Shown here piece after piece: positions 1 through 6,942 of a DNA stretch of 9,817 bases (its first letter is position 1; each line of letters starts with the position of its first letter). The translations under genes were made by a program, and so were the position numbers. This DNA comes from an uncultured Blautia sp. (GTDB lineage: Bacteria > Bacillota > Clostridia > Lachnospirales > Lachnospiraceae), in NCBI GenBank assembly GCA_934394545.1, contig CAKRRG010000086.1:1-9817 (forward strand), given 5' to 3'. The notes under the pieces are model-generated. The model was not told the DNA's origin. It was given only the letters and a program-made list of their open reading frames with translations, and made no database searches.

Positions 1-3000
1 AAAAGTGAGCGAAGACGCCGGGCGAAGGAGGCTTTGGAAAAGGTGGGACTTGGCGCGCAGATCCACAAAAAGCCAAGCCAGATGTCCGGCGGCCAGATGC
101 AGCGTGTGGCAATTGCCCGGGCTCTGGTAAATGATCCGGAAATTTTGCTCGCAGATGAACCCACAGGGGCACTGGATTCAGACACCAGCGTCCAGGTTAT
201 GGATCTTCTGAAAGAGGTTGCAAAGGAGCGGTTGGTGGTAATGGTCACTCATAACCCGGAACTTGCCCAGCTTTATGCTACCAGGATCGTGACTGTGAAG
301 GATGGAAGAATCCTTTCAGACACCGATCCCTTTGAAATCGACAGTGAAAAAATGGCGCCTCCGGTCCATAAGAATATGGGAAAATCCTCCATGTCCTTTT
401 TTACCGCTCTTTCCCTTAGTTTTCAGAACCTAAAGACCAAGAAAGCCAGAACGCTTCTGACCTCTTTTGCAGGTTCTATCGGTATTATTGGAATTGCTCT
501 GATCCTTTCAATCTCGAATGGAGTGGATAAATATATTACAGATATGGAAGAAGAGACGCTTTCGGAATATCCGCTGCAGATTCAGAGTACAGGAATGGAT
601 CTTACCGCCATGATGGTAGGAGCTGCCGCTGCACAAAGTGAAAAGAAGGATGGAGAAATAGGGGTAGCCCAGATGGTGACCAATATGTTTTCCAAAATGA
701 ACTCCAACGATCTGGAGTCTCTGAAAACCTATCTGGACAGCGAAGAAAGCGGTGTTTCCCAGTACGCCAACTCAGTGGAATATACCTATTTGGTTTCCCC
801 GCAGATTTTTCGGGAAGATGGGAACAATATCCGCCAGGTGAATCCGGACAAATCTTTTTCTGCTATGGGACTTGGCTCCGGTTCAGCCAACAGCATTATG
901 TCCTCCACCATGAGTACGGATGTTTTTTATGAAATGCCGGAAAACGAAAATCTCTATAAAAATCAGTACGAGGTAAAGGCCGGAAGATGGCCAAAAAACT
1001 ATAAAGAATGTGTGCTGGTGCTTACTTCAGGTGGTGATATCAGTGATTTCCTTCAGTATACGCTGGGGCTTCGGGACAGTAAGGAACTGGATGAAATGGT
1101 GCAGGCGTTTATGGCAGAAGAGGCAGTAAAGATGCCGGAAGATGTTGGCACTTATGAGTATGATGAGATTTTGGGGACGAAGTTTAAGCTGGTGAGCAGT
1201 ACGGATTATTATGAATATGATAAGGAATATAAGGTATGGAAGGACAAATCTGACAACAGCTCTTATATGAAAAAGCTGGTGAAAAACGGAGAAGACCTTA
1301 CCATAGTGGGAATTGTCCAGCCGGCAGAGGGAGCGAAGGCCACCATGCTGACTGCCGGAATCTGCTATACCCCGGAGCTGACCAGACATGTGATCCAGAA
1401 GGCAGCTTCCAGTGAAATTGTGAAACAGCAGCTTACAGATGAGAAGACCAATGTATTTACAGGGGAGGAATTTGGAAAAGAGGAAAATAAAGACAGCAGG
1501 TTTGACATGGAATCTTTGTTTTCCATTAATGCAGATGCCCTGCAGGAAGCTTTTAAGGTAGACCTTAGCGGCTATAATATGGATCTTTCCAGTCTTTCAG
1601 GATTGTCTTCTGGTATAAATGTGAATATGCCAGATCTGTCCGATATGGCAGGGAATATCAATCTGGATGAGAGCGCTATGCCGGATCTGTCCGGGCTGAT
1701 CAAAATGGATGACCTGAATCTGGATTTTTCCGATGTGGTCGATCCCGAGGAGATTCTGAAAAGCCTTCCCTCAGATCAGGTGCCGGATATGAGCCAGGCT
1801 CTGCAATCTGTGAAATTTGATTTTACAGAGGAAAAAATAAGTGCGCTATTAAAGGATGTTCTGGCAGGATATCAGGAGAGCATTAAGGACAAACCGGAGT
1901 CAGATCCGGATAAAATGAAGGCTGCTCTGCTGCAGTATCTGACTTCCAGAGAAATGAATGACCGTTTATGCAAGGATCTGCAGGAACTGGTGAAAAATAA
2001 TGTGAAAGTAGATGTGTCGTCAGAAAAAATGCTGGCCGTGGCGGCGAAGCTGGCGAATCAGTATCAGGAGTATGCCAGGGCAAATAACATTACACAGACA
2101 GATGTAGCAAGCATTCTTGCCTTTTTAAGCCAGAGTGAGATCCAGCAGCAGATCAGGGAGGAAGCGGAGGCTATTATTAAAAACAGTGTGACAGTGACGA
2201 TTACCACAAAGCAGATACAGGATCTGCTTTTGCAGGATGTGGTAGAGGCTTATCCGGAATATGCCAAAAAGAACAGCCTTCCGGATCCGGCAAATCTGGC
2301 GGATTATTTTCTGGAATACATGCAGACAGAGGATGCACAGAGCCGGCTTATGAATGGATTTATGGCCATGGTGGATACAAGCGAAGTGCAGAAGCAGTTT
2401 TCACAGGCAATGGAAACCTATATGAAAACCATGATGACTTCCTTTACAGATGCGCTGACAAAGGGAATCGAAGCCCGGTTCACAGATGTGATGGGACAGG
2501 TGGAAAAACAGCTGACCAAGGGCATTCAGACTGCCATGGAACAGATGATGGGAAATATCAGTTCCAGCATGCAGGGTGCCATGGAGTCTGTGATGACAAG
2601 TGTGTCTTCAAGTATTGCATCAGCTATAAGTCAGGCTATGGGAAGCCTTGGAAACATGGGAGATATGAGCAGTATGGAAGATGCACTGTCCATTGATCCG
2701 GATGCATTTGCAAAAGCCATTCAGATGAATATGAACGAAGATGAGCTTTCAGAGCTGCTGATGTCACTGATGACTTATGAAAATGCTTCTTATGATGGAA
2801 ATCTGAAAAAGCTTGGTTATGCAGATCTGAATGTTCCAGGCGGAATTAATATTTATCCAAAGGATTTTGAATGTAAATCAGAGCTTGTGAACATTCTGGA
2901 TCAGTACAATGCAGATATGGAGGCTGCCGGGGAGGATGAGAAGGTGATCACTTACACCGATCTGGTGGGCACCCTGATGTCGTCGGTTACGGATATTGTG

Positions 3001-3411
3001 AACATTATCAGCTATGTGCTGGTGGCTTTTGTGGCTATTTCTCTTGTGGTTTCTTCCATTATGATCGGTGTTATTACCTATATCAGTGTTCTGGAGCGGA
3101 AAAAAGAGATCGGTATTTTAAGGGCTATTGGCGCTTCCAGGCATAATGTATCACAGGTGTTCAATGCGGAGACATTTATCATCGGATTTTGCGCGGGAGC
3201 GATGGGAATTGGAATTACCTTGCTGCTTCTTATTCCGGCAAACCGTATTATCTGGTCGCTGGCTGACGGTGTGAATGTGAAAGCGGTGCTTCCACCGGTG
3301 GCTGCGGTGGTTTTGATCGGGCTGAGTGTGGTCCTGACTTTGCTTGGCGGATTGATCCCGTCCAGAAAAGCGGCTAAAAGCGATCCGGTAACAGCACTTC
3401 GGACAGATTAA
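1..3411 (+). CDS. ABC transporter ATPase-permease fusion, MacB/FtsX type, 5' end outside the window
   Basis: The reading frame is open from base 1 with no stop, so the gene begins upstream; a TTG at 34 is an internal codon, not a start. 1136 residues are visible. The ATPase remnant shows the signature MSGGQ (residues 28-32), Walker B ILLADEP with the D-loop ALDS (48-60) and the switch His84. Walker A, and by family comparison roughly 120 residues, are missing. After the ATPase comes a first membrane helix (about 153-175), then an extracellular region of about 820 residues, then three C-terminal helices (about 1000-1027, 1057-1085, 1096-1120). The FtsX-type motif [14 protein letters not shown] and the ending DPVTALR are present. 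This is the type VII (MacB/LolCDE) topology, which in known members couples cytoplasmic ATP hydrolysis to movements outside the membrane rather than simple import. The MacB-like core appears interrupted by a long insertion (about residues 485-935). The substrate is unknown; peptide, lipid or envelope roles are all possible. The family call is secure, the function is not. Confidence 0.93.
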   Translation, partial: KSERRRRAKEALEKVGLGAQIHKKPSQMSGGQMQRVAIARALVNDPEILLADEPTGALDSDTSVQVMDLLKEVAKERLVVMVTHNPELAQLYATRIVTVKDGRILSDTDPFEIDSEKMAPPVHKNMGKSSMSFFTALSLSFQNLKTKKARTLLTSFAGSIGIIGIALILSISNGVDKYITDMEEETLSEYPLQIQSTGMDLTAMMVGAAAAQSEKKDGEIGVAQMVTNMFSKMNSNDLESLKTYLDSEESGVSQYANSVEYTYLVSPQIFREDGNNIRQVNPDKSFSAMGLGSGSANSIMSSTMSTDVFYEMPENENLYKNQYEVKAGRWPKNYKECVLVLTSGGDISDFLQYTLGLRDSKELDEMVQAFMAEEAVKMPEDVGTYEYDEILGTKFKLVSSTDYYEYDKEYKVWKDKSDNSSYMKKLVKNGEDLTIVGIVQPAEGAKATMLTAGICYTPELTRHVIQKAASSEIVKQQLTDEKTNVFTGEEFGKEENKDSRFDMESLFSINADALQEAFKVDLSGYNMDLSSLSGLSSGINVNMPDLSDMAGNINLDESAMPDLSGLIKMDDLNLDFSDVVDPEEILKSLPSDQVPDMSQALQSVKFDFTEEKISALLKDVLAGYQESIKDKPESDPDKMKAALLQYLTSREMNDRLCKDLQELVKNNVKVDVSSEKMLAVAAKLANQYQEYARANNITQTDVASILAFLSQSEIQQQIREEAEAIIKNSVTVTITTKQIQDLLLQDVVEAYPEYAKKNSLPDPANLADYFLEYMQTEDAQSRLMNGFMAMVDTSEVQKQFSQAMETYMKTMMTSFTDALTKGIEARFTDVMGQVEKQLTKGIQTAMEQMMGNISSSMQGAMESVMTSVSSSIASAISQAMGSLGNMGDMSSMEDALSIDPDAFAKAIQMNMNEDELSELLMSLMTYENASYDGNLKKLGYADLNVPGGINIYPKDFECKSELVNILDQYNADMEAAGEDEKVITYTDLVGTLMSSVTDIVNIISYVLVAFVAISLVVSSIMIGVITYISVLERKKEIGILRAIGASRHNVSQVFNAETFIIGFCAGAMGIGITLLLLIPANRIIWSLADGVNVKAVLPPVAAVVLIGLSVVLTLLGGLIPSRKAAKSDPVTALRTD
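1627..1728 (+). repeat. Two copies of a 17-codon repeat within the ABC transporter gene
   Basis: Two units of 51 bases start at 1627 and 1678. Their first 16 bases (ATGCCAGATCTGTCCG and ATGCCGGATCTGTCCG) differ at one base. Both encode MPDLS followed by residues rich in Asp, Asn, Leu and Met. Just upstream (from about 1561) DLS motifs recur at looser spacing. The stretch is low in complexity and probably forms an extended or beta-like linker outside the cell. It may be a recent small duplication or repeat drift. Confidence 0.7.
1810..2382 (+). repeat. Three tandem protein repeats of 62-65 residues within the ABC transporter
   Basis: Units begin at 1810, 2002 and 2188. Each opens with a short strand ([30 protein letters not shown]), continues with a helix ending in Y-x-E (YQES, YQEYA, YPEYA), a short Asp/Asn-containing turn, and a second helical stretch with aromatic and leucine residues (QYLTSRE, AFLSQSE, EYMQTED) before an Asn/Ser-rich end. 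DNA identity between units is low, so the duplication is old. I recognise no named domain. They sit in the extracellular insertion of the transporter and probably form a stalk or binding module, which is inference. Confidence 0.7.
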
Positions 3412-3418
3412 ATTTATG

Positions 3419-3463
3419 ATGCAGATATCAGACGGAAATATGACTGGTATCTGCATTTTTTTT
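3419..3463 (+). terminator. Rho-independent terminator after the ABC transporter gene
   Basis: A 13-bp stem is formed by 3419-3431 (ATGCAGATATCAG) and 3444-3456 (CTGGTATCTGCAT), with a single G-U pair and a 12-base loop, followed directly by eight T residues (3456-3463). It lies 8 bases after the stop codon and separates the transporter transcript from the fructose operon. Confidence 0.93.
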
Positions 3464-3525
3464 GGTTTTGCGGACATTACTATATGGAGATGCTGATGTG
3501 CCGGTGTTGTAACTATGCATACGAA

Positions 3526-3543
3526 AATCAAAATCAGTCAAAA
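3526..3543 (+). promoter_or_regulatory. Candidate upstream operator repeats (TCAAAA, 10-bp phased)
   Basis: TCAAAA occurs at 3528-3533 and 3538-3543, exactly one helical turn apart. The same CAAA core recurs downstream of the promoter (3636, 3645, 3655), about 107 bp away. DeoR-family repressors often use repeated half-sites and distant paired operators, so this may be the second site of a looping pair. The region is AT-rich and chance is a real alternative. Confidence 0.3.
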
Positions 3544-3602
3544 TAATTCATTTTTGTGCAATTCTAATAAAGAAAAAATGAAAATATTGTGAAAAAGATT
3601 GA

Positions 3603-3631
3603 TTGACTTTGATGATATATGAAAGTATAAT
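3603..3631 (+). promoter_or_regulatory. Sigma-A promoter of the fructose operon
   Basis: TTGACT (3603-3608) and TATAAT (3626-3631) are separated by 17 bp, a one-mismatch match to the vegetative consensus. A/T-tracts at about 3541-3600 could act as an UP element. Transcription would begin near 3637-3639, giving a leader of about 40 bases before fruK. The rest of the 265-base gap (3464-3602) holds the candidate upstream repeats and no gene or RNA that I can support. Confidence 0.88.
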
Positions 3632-3632
3632 A

Positions 3633-3658
3633 AACCAAATAAATCAAAAACAAGCAAA
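3633..3658 (+). promoter_or_regulatory. Candidate FruR operator overlapping the transcription start
   Basis: Three direct repeats of AANCAAA lie at 3633-3639 (AACCAAA), 3642-3648 (AATCAAA) and 3652-3658 (AAGCAAA), spaced 9 and 10 bases, immediately after the -10 box. A facing TTTGAT lies at 3608-3613 inside the promoter spacer. A repressor bound here would block transcription. The DeoR-type regulator encoded in this operon is the natural candidate. The position is persuasive; the motif itself is unverified. Confidence 0.45.
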
Positions 3659-3676
3659 AATGGGCAGGAGGCAGAA

Positions 3677-4585
3677 ATGATTTACACTGTAACGTTTAAT
3701 CCATCATTGGATTACATTGTATCGGTAGAGAACTTCCAGCTTGGCCTTACCAATCGAACCAGTTCAGAACTGCTTCTTCCGGGAGGCAAGGGGATTAACG
3801 TTTCTACCGTTCTTATGAATATGGGAATTGAGAGTACGGCTCTTGGATTTACCGCAGGTTTTACCGGAGAAGAGATTGTCAGAAGACTTGAAGGCATGGG
3901 TGTGAAGAATGGTTTCATCCAGATTGCAGAAGGTTTTTCCAGAATCAATCTGAAGCTGAAGAGTATAGACGGCACGGAGATCAATGGTCAGGGACCGAAG
4001 ATCGATACCGATAAAGTAGACATGCTGATGAAGCAGTTGGGAGAATTGGGCGAAGGGGATGTGCTTTTCCTTTCCGGAAGCATTCCATCTTCCATGCCGG
4101 ATGATGCATACCAGAAGATTATGGCGATGCTGGATGGCAGAGGAGTACGGATTGCAGTAGATGCCACCAGAGATCTTCTGATGAAGGTTCTTCCTTATCA
4201 TCCGTTTCTGATCAAACCGAATAACCATGAATTGGGTGAGATTTTCGGAGTGGAGCTGAAGGACCGTCAGTCCGTGATTCCATATGGAAGGAAGCTTCAG
4301 GAGATGGGCGCTGTGAATGTACTCATTTCCATGGCTGGCGAGGGCGCAGTGCTTATCGCTGAGAATGGAGAGGTTTATGAGGAACCGGCGCCGAAGGGCA
4401 GACTGGTGAATGGTGTTGGTGCAGGAGATTCCATGGTAGCAGGCTTTATGGCTGGTTATATGGAGAAACAGGATTATGAATATGCTTTCCATATGGGAAT
4501 CGCAGCAGGAAGCGCCAGTGCATTTTCTGAGAATCTTGCTACCAGAGAAGAAATTGAAGCTGTCTATAAGCAGATCGTAGGATAG
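3677..4585 (+). CDS. fruK: 1-phosphofructokinase
   Basis: The enzyme phosphorylates fructose-1-phosphate with ATP to fructose-1,6-bisphosphate in the cytoplasm, feeding PTS-imported fructose into glycolysis. The 302 residues span a complete PfkB/ribokinase-family sugar kinase, close to the usual length of about 300. The N-terminal family motif PGGKGINV is at residues 35-42, SGSIP at 133-137, KPN at 180-182 and the C-terminal anion-hole signature GAGDS at 248-252, with Asp251 as the expected catalytic base. The start is fixed by AGGAGG at 3666-3671, five bases before the ATG. It is the first gene after the operon promoter and is followed by fruA after 16 bases. Tagatose-6-phosphate kinase (LacC) belongs to the same subfamily, but adjacency to a fructose EIIABC makes FruK much the better call. 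Confidence 0.95.
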   Translation: MIYTVTFNPSLDYIVSVENFQLGLTNRTSSELLLPGGKGINVSTVLMNMGIESTALGFTAGFTGEEIVRRLEGMGVKNGFIQIAEGFSRINLKLKSIDGTEINGQGPKIDTDKVDMLMKQLGELGEGDVLFLSGSIPSSMPDDAYQKIMAMLDGRGVRIAVDATRDLLMKVLPYHPFLIKPNNHELGEIFGVELKDRQSVIPYGRKLQEMGAVNVLISMAGEGAVLIAENGEVYEEPAPKGRLVNGVGAGDSMVAGFMAGYMEKQDYEYAFHMGIAAGSASAFSENLATREEIEAVYKQIVG

Positions 4586-4601
4586 GATCAGGAGGAAAGA
4601 A

Positions 4602-6515
4602 ATGAGGATTACAGATTTACTGGACGTAAGAAGTATTTCGTTAAATGCAGCACCTGCAGACAAGTCCCAGACTCTGGATCAGGCAGTTGCACTTATGACG
4701 AAGAGCGGTAAGATCAATAACGAAGAAGCATACAGCAAGCAGGTTTATGCCAGAGAAGAAGAGAGCACCACAGGAATCGGTGAGGGAATTGCCATTCCCC
4801 ATGGGAAATGCGACGCGGTAGAGAAACCGGGACTTGCGGCTATGGTAATTCCAGGGGGTGTTGACTTTGATTCTCTGGATGGTGAACCGGTTACCCTGCT
4901 GTTTCTGATCGCTGCACCGAATACAGAGGATAATGTACATCTGGATGTGCTGAGTAAGCTTTCCATGATGCTGATGGATGAGGATTTTACTAAGAGCCTT
5001 CGTGCGGCCAAGACACCAGAGGAATTTCTGTCGATCATTGATCAGGCAGACGAGGAGAAGAAGAGCGTAGATGAGCGTCTGGCAGATATGGGAGAAGCGG
5101 AGGCAGATCAGTTTAAGATTCTGGCCGTTACCTCCTGTCCCACAGGAATTGCACATACCTATATGGCTGCTGAAGGCATTGAGAAGGCGGCTAAGGCGAA
5201 GAATTGCTTCGTGAAGATTGAGACGAGAGGCTCCGGAGGAGCGAAGAATGTGCTTACGGACAAAGAAATCCAGGATGCAGATTGCATTATTGTTGCAGCA
5301 GATGCGCAGGTTCCAATGGATCGATTTGATGGTAAGAAGGTGATCCAGCGTCAGGTTTCTGACGGAATCAATAAAGCGGACGAGCTGGTCCAGCTTGCTA
5401 TGTCAGGCGATGTACCGGTATATCATAGTGGAAATGCTTCCGCAGCTGCCCAGAACCAGAATAAATCTGGCGGTGGGGCAGGTCATAAGATTTATACCCA
5501 GCTGATGAACGGTGTTTCTCATATGCTGCCATTCGTAGTTGGTGGTGGCATTCTGATCGCAATCGCATTTCTGATCGATGGTTTTATGGTAGATATGAAT
5601 GCCCTGGATGTGGCAGAACGTGCTGATTTCGGAACCATCACACCGGCAGCTGCCATGTTTAAACAGATTGGTGATGTGGCATTTGGATTTATGCTCCCGG
5701 TTCTGGCAGGCTTTATTGCCATGGCAATCGGTGACAGACCGGCACTTGCCCTTGGCTTTGTAGGCGGAATGATGGCACACACAGGAACCTCAGGCTTCCT
5801 TGGTGCTCTGGTAGCTGGTTTTGCAGCGGGTTATATAATTCTGGGACTTCGTAAGGTTTGTGAGAAGCTCCCTGAAGCTCTTGAGAAGATCGCACCGGTT
5901 CTGATTTATCCGGTTGTGGGAATTCTGGTTATGGGACTTCTGATGCTGTTTGTAGTAGAACCGATCATGGGCGGTATCAATACAGCTTTGAATAATGGAC
6001 TTACCTCTATGGGAAGCTCCAGTAAGATCATTCTGGGGCTGATCCTTGGCGGAATGATGGCAATTGACATGGGTGGTCCATTTAATAAAGCAGCTTATGT
6101 ATTTGGAACCGCAGCAATTGCAGCAGGTAATTATGATATTATGGCAGCGGTTATGATTGGCGGTATGGTTCCACCATGTGCGATTGCTCTTTCCACGCTT
6201 CTTTTCAAAGACAGATTTACAAAGGAAGAGAGAGAATCCGGTCCGACGAACTTTATTATGGGACTGGCATTTATTACAGAGGGTGCCATTCCTTTTGCAG
6301 CATCCGATCCGATTCATGTGCTTCCTGCATGTATCGTAGGTTCTGGACTTGCAGGTGCAATGTCTATGGCTTTTGGATGTACTCTGATGGCGCCTCACGG
6401 TGGAATCTTCGTAGTTCCGGTTATGGGAAATGCAGTGCAGTATATGATCGCACTGGTTGTAGGAACAGTAGTTTCCGCAGTGATTCTGGGAATTTTAAAG
6501 AAGAAAAAAGCCTGA
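4602..6515 (+). CDS. fruA: PTS fructose transporter subunit EIIABC
   Basis: This membrane permease takes up fructose and phosphorylates it to fructose-1-phosphate. Its 637 residues match single-chain Gram-positive FruA proteins (about 635). EIIA covers about residues 1-150 with the phosphorylated His67 in IPHGK. EIIB covers about 170-268 with Cys179 in SCPTGIAHTYMAAE. A flexible linker rich in Ser, Ala, Gln and Gly (about 273-294) leads to EIIC (about 295-637), which has many hydrophobic helices and the conserved stretches GGPFNKAAY (491-499) and ITEGAIPFA (558-566). The protein ends in a short lysine tail. The start is supported by AGGAGG at 4590-4595, six bases upstream. It lies 16 bases after fruK, so the two genes are co-transcribed. 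All catalytic residues are present. The order A-B-C on one chain distinguishes it from the FruBA arrangement of enteric bacteria. Related mannose or 2-O-mannosyl-glycerate permeases are less likely given fruK. Confidence 0.95.
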   Translation: MRITDLLDVRSISLNAAPADKSQTLDQAVALMTKSGKINNEEAYSKQVYAREEESTTGIGEGIAIPHGKCDAVEKPGLAAMVIPGGVDFDSLDGEPVTLLFLIAAPNTEDNVHLDVLSKLSMMLMDEDFTKSLRAAKTPEEFLSIIDQADEEKKSVDERLADMGEAEADQFKILAVTSCPTGIAHTYMAAEGIEKAAKAKNCFVKIETRGSGGAKNVLTDKEIQDADCIIVAADAQVPMDRFDGKKVIQRQVSDGINKADELVQLAMSGDVPVYHSGNASAAAQNQNKSGGGAGHKIYTQLMNGVSHMLPFVVGGGILIAIAFLIDGFMVDMNALDVAERADFGTITPAAAMFKQIGDVAFGFMLPVLAGFIAMAIGDRPALALGFVGGMMAHTGTSGFLGALVAGFAAGYIILGLRKVCEKLPEALEKIAPVLIYPVVGILVMGLLMLFVVEPIMGGINTALNNGLTSMGSSSKIILGLILGGMMAIDMGGPFNKAAYVFGTAAIAAGNYDIMAAVMIGGMVPPCAIALSTLLFKDRFTKEERESGPTNFIMGLAFITEGAIPFAASDPIHVLPACIVGSGLAGAMSMAFGCTLMAPHGGIFVVPVMGNAVQYMIALVVGTVVSAVILGILKKKKA

Positions 6516-6519
6516 GTGA

Positions 6520-6548
6520 TTGACAGGAGAAAGAAAATCAGATATAAA
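6520..6548 (+). promoter_or_regulatory. Internal promoter for ptsH-ptsI
   Basis: TTGACA (6520-6525) is a perfect -35 box and TATAAA (6543-6548) differs from TATAAT at one base; the spacer is 17 bp. It starts five bases after the fruA stop. Expected initiation is near 6554-6556, giving a leader of about 25 bases that still contains the ptsH ribosome binding site GGAGG (6566-6570). It would let HPr and enzyme I be made when the fructose promoter is off, as other PTS sugars would require. Confidence 0.75.
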
Positions 6549-6564
6549 AAAACAGATATAAAAA
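6539..6564 (+). repeat. 12-bp direct repeat duplicating the -10 box
   Basis: CAGATATAAAAA occurs at 6539-6550 and 6553-6564, a perfect 12-mer with a 14-base period. The first copy carries the -10 box of the internal promoter. The second carries another TATAAA but has no -35 box at proper spacing; it would fall in the transcript's first bases. Confidence 0.75.
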
Positions 6565-6578
6565 CGGAGGAATAAATC

Positions 6579-6836
6579 ATGAGAGAATTTAAGTATGTTG
6601 TAACAGATCCGGAAGGAATCCACGCACGTCCGGCAGGAGAGCTTGTAAAAGCTGTGAAGGCTTTCTCCTCTGACATTAAGATTGCCAAGGGCGGCAAGGC
6701 GATGAACTGTAAGGCAATCTTCGGAGTTATGGGACTTGCAGTAAAGAAAGGTGACGAGGTTACTCTTACATTTGAGGGTGCAGATGAAGATGCTGCATAT
6801 GAAGCAGTAAGCAAATTCATGCAGGAGACTCTGTAA
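6579..6836 (+). CDS. ptsH: HPr phosphocarrier protein with Ala at position 46
   Basis: HPr is the soluble cytoplasmic carrier between enzyme I and the EIIA domains. The 85 residues cover the whole fold (B. subtilis HPr has 88). The active site GIHARPA places the phosphorylated His at 15 with Arg17. The regulatory segment reads NCKAIFGVMGL (43-53), aligning without gaps with NLKSIMGVMSL of B. subtilis. Ser46, the target of HPr kinase/phosphorylase, is therefore Ala46 (codon GCA, 6714-6716), and position 52 is Gly instead of Ser. It should carry phosphate to sugar permeases but cannot form HPr-Ser46-P, the co-repressor for CcpA. It is not a Crh protein, since those lack His15. The start has GGAGG at 6566-6570, eight bases upstream. 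It lies between fruA and ptsI and has its own promoter. Confidence 0.95.
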   Translation: MREFKYVVTDPEGIHARPAGELVKAVKAFSSDIKIAKGGKAMNCKAIFGVMGLAVKKGDEVTLTFEGADEDAAYEAVSKFMQETL

Positions 6837-6914
6837 GACAGGAAGGGGACATACCTGCGGGTATGTCCCCTGTTTCTATATAGGAAGACTGGTGGGAGCG
6901 TTTGGTTTCCTGTC
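6837..6914 (+). other. Inverted repeat enclosing the ptsH-ptsI hairpin
   Basis: GACAGGAA (6837-6844) directly after the ptsH stop is the exact reverse complement of TTCCTGTC (6907-6914) before ptsI. In RNA these could close a larger structure around the terminator-like hairpin. AGGAA at 6882-6886 could compete for the same TTCCT. Alternative folds are thus possible in the 106-base gap. It may be coincidental, since the arms are only 8 bp. Confidence 0.4.
6844..6880 (+). terminator. UNCG-loop hairpin between ptsH and ptsI, probably a partial terminator or RNA stabiliser
   Basis: A perfect 12-bp stem (6844-6855 with 6860-6871) contains GGGGACATACC paired to GGTATGTCCCC. It is capped by the tetraloop UGCG closed by C-G, a member of the extra-stable UNCG class. 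The downstream tract (TGTTTCTAT) is only moderately U-rich, so termination is likely incomplete, leaving ptsI expressed at a lower level. It could also protect the ptsH mRNA 3' end from exonucleases. Confidence 0.75.
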
Positions 6915-6942
6915 AGAAGATCGGATAAGTGGGAGAGAAAAA

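Noticed and set aside
34..36. TTG as start of the ABC transporter gene
   Set aside because: The frame is open upstream to base 1 and the protein there continues the ATPase domain; Walker A must lie before the window, so this is an internal Leu codon.
3541..3600. cre (CcpA) site upstream of fruK
   Set aside because: The region has TGAAAA-like stretches but no central CG and no palindromic match to the cre consensus.
3764..4663. 299-codon open frame on the - strand over fruK
   Set aside because: It is antisense to a clear PfkB kinase, crosses into fruA, and its product resembles no family and is rich in Ser, His and Ile as expected for a shadow of coding DNA.
5790..6398. 202-codon open frame on the - strand over fruA
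   Set aside because: It is antisense to the conserved EIIC domain; the composition is rich in Asn, Cys, His and Ser with no recognisable motif.
6176..6523. + strand open frame overlapping the fruA 3' end in another frame
   Set aside because: It is Cys/Arg/Ser-rich, has no ribosome binding site, and lies entirely over conserved FruA sequence.
6902..6930. Possible promoter before ptsI (TTGGTT ... ATAAGT)
   Set aside because: Both boxes are poor matches to consensus, and the strong promoter before ptsH makes a second one unnecessary.
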